Source: Actinacidiphila sp. DG2A-62
Lineage (GTDB): Bacteria; Actinomycetota; Actinomycetes; Streptomycetales; Streptomycetaceae
Reading direction: 5' to 3'
NCBI RefSeq assembly: GCF_035825295.1
Contig: NZ_JAYMGI010000002.1
Coordinates: forward strand, 6,315,501 to 6,379,500
Length of the DNA stretch: 64,000 nt
Positions within the stretch are counted from its first letter, which is position 1. Every line of letters starts with the position of its first letter. Both the position numbers and the translations under genes were made by a program. Under the pieces are notes generated by a model. That model had not been told where the DNA came from and ran no database searches. It saw only the letters and a program-made list of their open reading frames with translations. Positions 59,867 to 64,000 of the stretch are shown in pieces.

Positions 59867-59914
59867 GCGGTCGCGCACGGGTCGCCTCGGGTGCGGTCGC
59901 GCACGGGTCGCCTC
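59867..59914. repeat. 22-bp perfect direct repeat reaching into the ArsR stop codon
   Basis: Two identical 22-bp copies (59867-59888 and 59893-59914) are separated by GGGT. The second copy ends within the stop codon of the leftward ArsR-type gene. Confidence 0.85.
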
Positions 59915-60944
59915 AGATGAGGCCGCCGGTCGCCACCGCGATGCCCAGCGGCGTGCGCTCGTACAGCACCTGGTGCCCGTAGCGGCGCGAGGCGAGCAGG
60001 CCGGCGTCGCGCAGGACGCCCAGGTGCGCGGAGACCGAGGACATCGCCAGGTCGTGCCGGTGCGCGAGCGCGGTAGTGGTGGTGGGCGCGTCGAGCGCGG
60101 TGAGGATCGCCGCGCGGTTGGCGCCCAGCAGCCGGACCAGCGCGGTGGACGCGGCCGGCACGCTGCCCGCCCACAGTCCGCCGATGCCGCGGGCCGGGTA
60201 GACCACGGTCGGCTGCCATGGCGGGTCGAAGGCGCTGCCGGCCTCGGGCCAGAAGAAGACGCTCGGCACCAGGACGAGGCCGCGGCCGGGGGCGGCGCCG
60301 CCCGGCGCGGCGCTCCGCGCGGCGCCGGCGTCCGCGCCCGGCGGGGCCGGCGCGGGGTGGCCCTCGGCGGTCAGCGCGCCGTCGGACCAGCTGAGCTTGG
60401 GATGCAGCCCGGTGAACAGCCGCTGCATCCCGCCGTCCGCCAACCGCCGCGCGTGGTACGCCACATCGGCCTCCAGCACCGCGCGCAGCCGCGGCCAGTG
60501 CGGGGCCAGCAGCGCCGCCCAGGCGTGCTCGAAGAGCGTCGCGAGCTGCCGCACCGTGCCGGCCGGGTCGTCCTGCATGGCCCGGCCCCGGCGGGACTGC
60601 GCGGCCCCCGGCGTCTGCGCCAGCGCGGCGCCGATCTGCTCGCGGGCCAGCTCCGGCGGGGTCGCCCGCACGGCCGCCAGCTCGTCCTCCAGCGCGGCCA
60701 GCGGGACCTCGGGCAGCGGGTGCAGGAAGTCCGGCCCGTAGCCGTTCTCCGGCGCGAGCAGCCGGACCGGGGCGAGGTCCAGGCCCGCGGCCACCGACCG
60801 CACCTGCCGCAGCCACGGCAGGTGGTAGCCGTGCCGGTCCGGCCGGGACAGGGTTCTGATCGCGCCCTGGATCTCCCGCAGCGGCGAGATGGCGAACCTG
60901 CAGCGCAGCAGATCTTCCGCCGCAAACCGCACACGAAACGACAT
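59913..60944 (-). CDS. ArsR-family winged-helix regulator with N-terminal DUF5937-like domain
   Basis: The 343-residue protein has a large N-terminal domain (about 1-245) that opens with VRFAAEDLLRCRFAISPLREI, as in DUF5937 regulators. The C-terminal ArsR-type winged helix (about 262-335) reads ILTALDAPTTTTALAHRHDLAMSS…HLGVLRDAGLL. No metal-binding cysteine pair is present in the helix region. The start is ATG at 60942-60944; upstream in-frame starts are non-ATG. It is divergent from an MFS gene with an inverted repeat between them. Confidence 0.86.
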   Translation of the reverse strand: MSFRVRFAAEDLLRCRFAISPLREIQGAIRTLSRPDRHGYHLPWLRQVRSVAAGLDLAPVRLLAPENGYGPDFLHPLPEVPLAALEDELAAVRATPPELAREQIGAALAQTPGAAQSRRGRAMQDDPAGTVRQLATLFEHAWAALLAPHWPRLRAVLEADVAYHARRLADGGMQRLFTGLHPKLSWSDGALTAEGHPAPAPPGADAGAARSAAPGGAAPGRGLVLVPSVFFWPEAGSAFDPPWQPTVVYPARGIGGLWAGSVPAASTALVRLLGANRAAILTALDAPTTTTALAHRHDLAMSSVSAHLGVLRDAGLLASRRYGHQVLYERTPLGIAVATGGLI

Positions 60945-60958
60945 CACGCCCCACAAGA

Positions 60959-60974
60959 TTCGGCTGCGTCCGAA
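60959..60974. promoter_or_regulatory. TTCGG-N6-CCGAA operator candidate between ArsR and MFS genes
   Basis: Five-base arms with a six-base spacer lie in the 70-bp divergent region, 15 bp before the ArsR start codon. The layout suits autoregulation by the ArsR-type protein together with control of the exporter. Confidence 0.4.
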
Positions 60975-61014
60975 AGACTACGACGGGTGGGGCCCGTGCC
61001 ACCAGTGTGATGTC

Positions 61015-62330
61015 ATGACAACGGACAGCGAACACCCGCCACACGGCGGCAACCCACCTTCGCCGGCCGGCTCGAACGACGCTCCCGCCACCCAGGGGAG
61101 CGGCGCGGACCAGAACACCGGCTACGGAGCGGTGTTCGCGGTCCGGGAGTTCCGTTTCGTCTTCGCCGCGCACGTCCTGTCCATCCTGGGCACGGTGCTG
61201 GCCCTGGTGTCGCTGGCGGTGCTGGTCTACCAGGAGTCCGGCTCCTCGGTGCTGACCTCGCTGGTCTTCGCGCTCACCGTGCTGCCCTACGCGCTCAGCG
61301 GACTGCTGCTGTCCGGGGTCGCCGACCACCAGCCGGCCCGCCGGGTGCTGGTGACCTGCGACCTGGTGTCGGCGGCGTGCGTGGCCGGGATGGCGTGGTC
61401 GGCGACGCCGCTGGCGCTGCTGTTCGTGCTGCTGGCGGTGCAGTCGATGATCTCGCCGCTGTTCATCGGGACGCGCGGCGCGAGCCTGGCCGAGATGCTG
61501 GAGGGCGACCTGTTCATCCTGGGCCGCTCGCTGATCCGGATCGTCTCGCAGAGCGCCCAGATCGTCGGCTTCGGCGTCGGCGGGCTGGTGCTGGTGTGGC
61601 TGTCGCCGCGGGCCGCGCTGTGCGTCACCGTCGGGACCTTCCTCGGCTCGGCGCTGCTGCTGCGGCTCGGCACCGTCGAGCGGCCGGCCCGGCGCACCGG
61701 CGGCAGCGCGCTGCTGCGCCAGTCGCTGGCCTCCTCCGGCCAGTTGATGGCGCACCCGCGCATCCGGGCGCTGCTGCTGATGTGGTGGGTGCCGCCGATG
61801 TTCTTCTCCGTCGCCGAGGGCGTCGCCGCGCCCTTCGCCGACTCCGCGGCGCCGGCTCGCTGGGCTTCGGGCTGCTGCTGGCCGCGATGCCGGCCGGCAC
61901 GGTGGTCAGCGAGATGCTCGCCGGCACGCTGCTGCGGCCCGCCGCCCGCGAGCGCATCGCGCTGCCGCTGGCCGGCGCCTGCCTGCTGCCGCTGGCCGCC
62001 TTCGCGGTGCACCCGCCGCTGCCGCTGGCCATCGTGCTGCTCGCCCTCACCGGCCTGTGCGCGGCCTACGCGCTGGGGATGGACAAGTGGTTCGTCGACG
62101 AGGTCCCCGCGGACATGCGCGGCCGGGCCATGTCGCTGATGGGCGCCGGCCTGATGACCCTCCAGGGCATCGGCATGACGGCCGGCGGCGCCTTCGCCGA
62201 GTGGGCCCCGCCGTTCGCCGTCATCTGCGGCGGCGGCGTCCTCGGCACCCTCAGCGTCCTCGCCGTCATCCGCACCGTCCACCGCACCCGCCTCCCCCTC
62301 CCCGCCCCCGTCCCCACGCCCTCGCCCTGA
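61015..62330 (+). pseudogene. MFS transporter gene, frameshifted
   Basis: Residues from ATG 61015 give a typical MFS N-half (VREFRFVFAAHVLSILGTVLALVSLAVLVYQ, LSGLLLSGVADHQPARRVLV). At about 61847-61851 the frame moves by one base (one base missing), and the C-half continues to 62330 (AGSLGFGLLLAAMPAGTVVSEMLAG, MSLMGAGLMTLQGIGMTAGG). The joined protein would have about 439 residues and 12 hydrophobic segments, a normal MFS length. The upstream frame alone ends at 62139 in non-MFS sequence. This is either a real loss of function or an indel error in a GC run. It is divergent from an ArsR-type regulator. Confidence 0.75.
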
Positions 62331-62440
62331 AGGCCCCCGGCGCCTCCGGCGTTCCCCGACGTGCCCGTGGCGCCACCGGCCCCGTGGCATGCTGGTGGCG
62401 GATCCGCCCGTCCATCGTCCGCGCCGGAAGGAGCGCCGCG

Positions 62441-63015
62441 TTGAGCACCGCGCTGCCGCAATGGATGTATCCGCCGCGTGACAGCGGCTGGGAGGCCGAC
62501 GACCTCGATCTCCTCCCCCCGACGCACCGCGCCACATCGAGTTGCTCGACGGAGCCCTGATCTTCAACATGTCGCCGCAGCGCAGCTGGCACGACCGGGT
62601 GATCCGCCGGCTCACCGCCATCCTGGAGGCCGCCGCGCCGGCCGGCTGGACGGTGGAGGCCCAGATGACGGTGAAGCTCAACCGGCGCAGCCGCCCGGAG
62701 CCCGACGTCATCGCCGCGTCGGTGCCGTACGACCCGCAGCGCACACGGTTCCTGCCCGAGGAGACCGCTCTCGTGGTGGAGGTGGTGTCCGCGGAGTCCG
62801 AGGACCGCGACCGCCGCTACAAGCCCGGGCTCTATGCCGAGGCCGGCATCAGGAACCTCTGGCGGATCGAGGACGAACGCGGGCTGCCCGTGGTGCACAG
62901 CTACGAACTCGACGACACCACGCACGTCTACGTGGCCACCGGCGTGCACCGCGGCAGGTTCGAGTCCGCGGTGCCGTTCGCGGTCGACGTCGACCTGGCG
63001 GGTCTCGTCGGCTGA
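62441..63015 (+). pseudogene. Uma2-family putative endonuclease gene, frameshifted near its start
   Basis: The start is TTG 62441 with GGAAGGAG seven bases upstream, giving STALPQWMYPPRDSGWEADD. At about 62515-62525 the frame moves by one base (one base missing), and the Uma2 domain runs on to 63015 (LLDGALIFNMSPQRSWH, RPEPDVIAA, LVVEVVSAESEDRDRRYKPGLYAEAGI). Restoring one base gives a protein of about 191 residues, the usual length. Uma2 is a PD-(D/E)xK-like family that is strongly expanded in streptomycetes; its role is unknown. Confidence 0.75.
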
Positions 63016-63113
63016 GAGCCGCCCGGGCGGGGGCGAGCCGCATGCCGCGGGCGGGGCTCTCATTGGGCGAGACGGGTGGGCCCGGTATGTGACCGGCGGG
63101 TAGGCTCGGGGGC

Positions 63114-63620
63114 GTGCCGAAGCCCCTGAGTCTGCCCTTCGATCCGATCGCGCGCGCCGACGAACTGTGGAAGCGGCACTGGGGCGGGGTGCCGTCGATG
63201 AGCGCCATCACGTCGATCATGCGGGCCCAGCAGATCCTGCTCGGACAGGTCGACGCGGTGGTCAAGCCGTACGGGCTGACCTTCGCGCGGTACGAGGCGC
63301 TGGTGCTGCTGACCTTCGCCAAGGCCGGCGAGCTGCCGATGTCCAAGATCGGCGAGCGGCTCATGGTGCACCCCACCTCGGTGACCAACACCGTGGACCG
63401 GCTGGTGGCCGCCGGGTTCGTGGTGCGCCGGCCCAACCCCAACGACGGCCGCGGCACCCTCGCCTCCATCACCGACCGCGGCCGCGAGGTGGTCGAGCAC
63501 GCCACCCGCGACCTGATGGCCATGGACTTCGGCCTGGGCGTCTACGACGACGAGGAGTGCGGCGAGATCTTCGCGCTGCTGCGGCCGCTGCGGATAGCCG
63601 CGGGCGACTTCGAGGAGTGA
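63114..63620 (+). CDS. MarR-family transcriptional regulator
   Basis: A 168-residue winged-helix protein with LTFARYEALVLLTFAKAGELPMSKIGERLMVHPTSVTNTVDRLV as the helix-turn-helix (about residues 55-100) and RRPNPNDGRGTLASITDRG as the wing. GTG 63114 lies seven bases after TAGGCT (63101-63106), so the message is probably leaderless. It is followed by a DUF3817 gene on the same strand. Confidence 0.9.
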   Translation: MPKPLSLPFDPIARADELWKRHWGGVPSMSAITSIMRAQQILLGQVDAVVKPYGLTFARYEALVLLTFAKAGELPMSKIGERLMVHPTSVTNTVDRLVAAGFVVRRPNPNDGRGTLASITDRGREVVEHATRDLMAMDFGLGVYDDEECGEIFALLRPLRIAAGDFEE

Positions 63621-63736
63621 CCCGGCCCGCACCCGGGTCGGCTCGCCCGCCGGGGGCCGCCTCCGCGCCGGCCCCGGCCGGCCCCGGCCCGCACCCGGGT
63701 CCGGCGCCTCGTTTCGCGAGGGATACCCTCGATGCC

Positions 63737-64000
63737 ATGAAATCCAGCGTGCTGACCCGCTACCGGGTGATGGCCTATGTGACGGGCGTGCTGCTGATCG
63801 CGCTCACCCTCGGCGTCATCGCCAAATACGCGCTCGACATCAATGGCGCGGGCACCTTCACCACCGCGGTGGGCTTCGCCCACGGCTGGCTCTACGTCGT
63901 GTACCTGATCTTCGCCTTCGACCTGTGCTCCAAGGCGAAGTGGCCGATCGGCCGGATGGCCTGGGTGCTGCTCGCCGGCACCGTCCCGACCGCCGCCTTC
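63737..64000 (+). CDS. DUF3817 domain membrane protein (partial, cut by window end)
   Basis: The first 88 codons are present: MKSSVLTRYRVMAYVTGVLL, then IALTLGVIAKYALD and HGWLYVVYLIFAFDLCSKAKWPIGRM, with three hydrophobic segments as in the family. TACCCT (63724-63729) lies seven bases before the ATG, suggesting a leaderless mRNA. It resembles the DUF3817 gene at 59469 but is not a close copy. Confidence 0.88.
   Translation, partial: MKSSVLTRYRVMAYVTGVLLIALTLGVIAKYALDINGAGTFTTAVGFAHGWLYVVYLIFAFDLCSKAKWPIGRMAWVLLAGTVPTAAF

Overview
The window is high-G+C actinobacterial DNA of Streptomycetaceae type (Streptomyces, Actinacidiphila or a close relative). The evidence is strong third-position G/C, many GTG and TTG starts, and a gene order that I know from the S. 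coelicolor SCO535x-SCO541x chromosomal core. That order is nrtL-lysA-hom-thrC-thrB-rho, rpmE-prfA-prmC-tsaC-ptp, wecA-atpIBEFHAGDC, nucS, filP-scy-mce-thl-meaB. No tRNA, rRNA, CRISPR array, insertion sequence or prophage was seen.

Layout. 0-7 kb: an ArgRS-like pseudo-synthetase (nrtL) and the aspartate-family pathway (lysA, hom, thrC, thrB). 7-9.4 kb: rho. 9.4-13.5 kb: two tandem secreted S1-family proteases with C-terminal FG-GAP/VCBS repeats, each behind a near-identical hairpin/promoter/leader cassette. 13.7-19 kb: an LCP cell-wall ligase, ribosomal protein bL31, RF1, its methylase PrmC, threonylcarbamoyl-AMP synthase and a low-MW phosphatase. 19-28.6 kb: a WecA-type glycosyl-phosphate transferase and the complete F1Fo ATP synthase operon, with a strong terminator-like hairpin between atpD and atpC. 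28.7-34.7 kb: DUF2550, a PduO cobalamin adenosyltransferase, a SnoaL-tailed ECF sigma factor, an MFS exporter, hydroxybutyryl-CoA dehydrogenase and a STAS protein. 34.9-39.2 kb: a 1421-residue P-loop-like protein with a single transmembrane segment and a glycine/threonine-rich tail.

39.2-47 kb: TauE/SafE permease divergent from a FadR-type regulator, a DinB-like protein, the mismatch endonuclease NucS, an SCO5389-like protein, an LLM flavin enzyme, a small putative zinc-binding protein and an ABC exporter. 46.7-51.4 kb: the coiled-coil polarity proteins FilP and Scy. 51.5-54.4 kb: methylmalonyl-CoA epimerase, thiolase and MeaB. 54.6-64 kb is more accessory: a broken lipoprotein deacetylase, a leftward DUF2127-AIM24-AIM24-AIM24 operon, MarR and ArsR regulators, a broken MFS gene, a broken Uma2-family gene and two DUF3817 membrane proteins.

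How the parts fit. The left 30 kb is housekeeping: amino-acid synthesis, transcription and translation termination, tRNA modification, cell-wall polymers and energy. PduO, mce, thl, meaB and hbd all feed acyl-CoA and B12-dependent methylmalonyl-CoA metabolism. The right end is regulatory and accessory, and it carries three separate one-base-deletion frameshifts. At least nine genes appear to be leaderless, with a -10 hexamer 6-8 nt upstream of the start. The most interesting points are the paired protease leaders with a possible translational switch, the transmembrane P-loop protein with an arginine in its Walker A motif, the AIM24 triplet, and several palindromic operator candidates, including two CRP-like sites.
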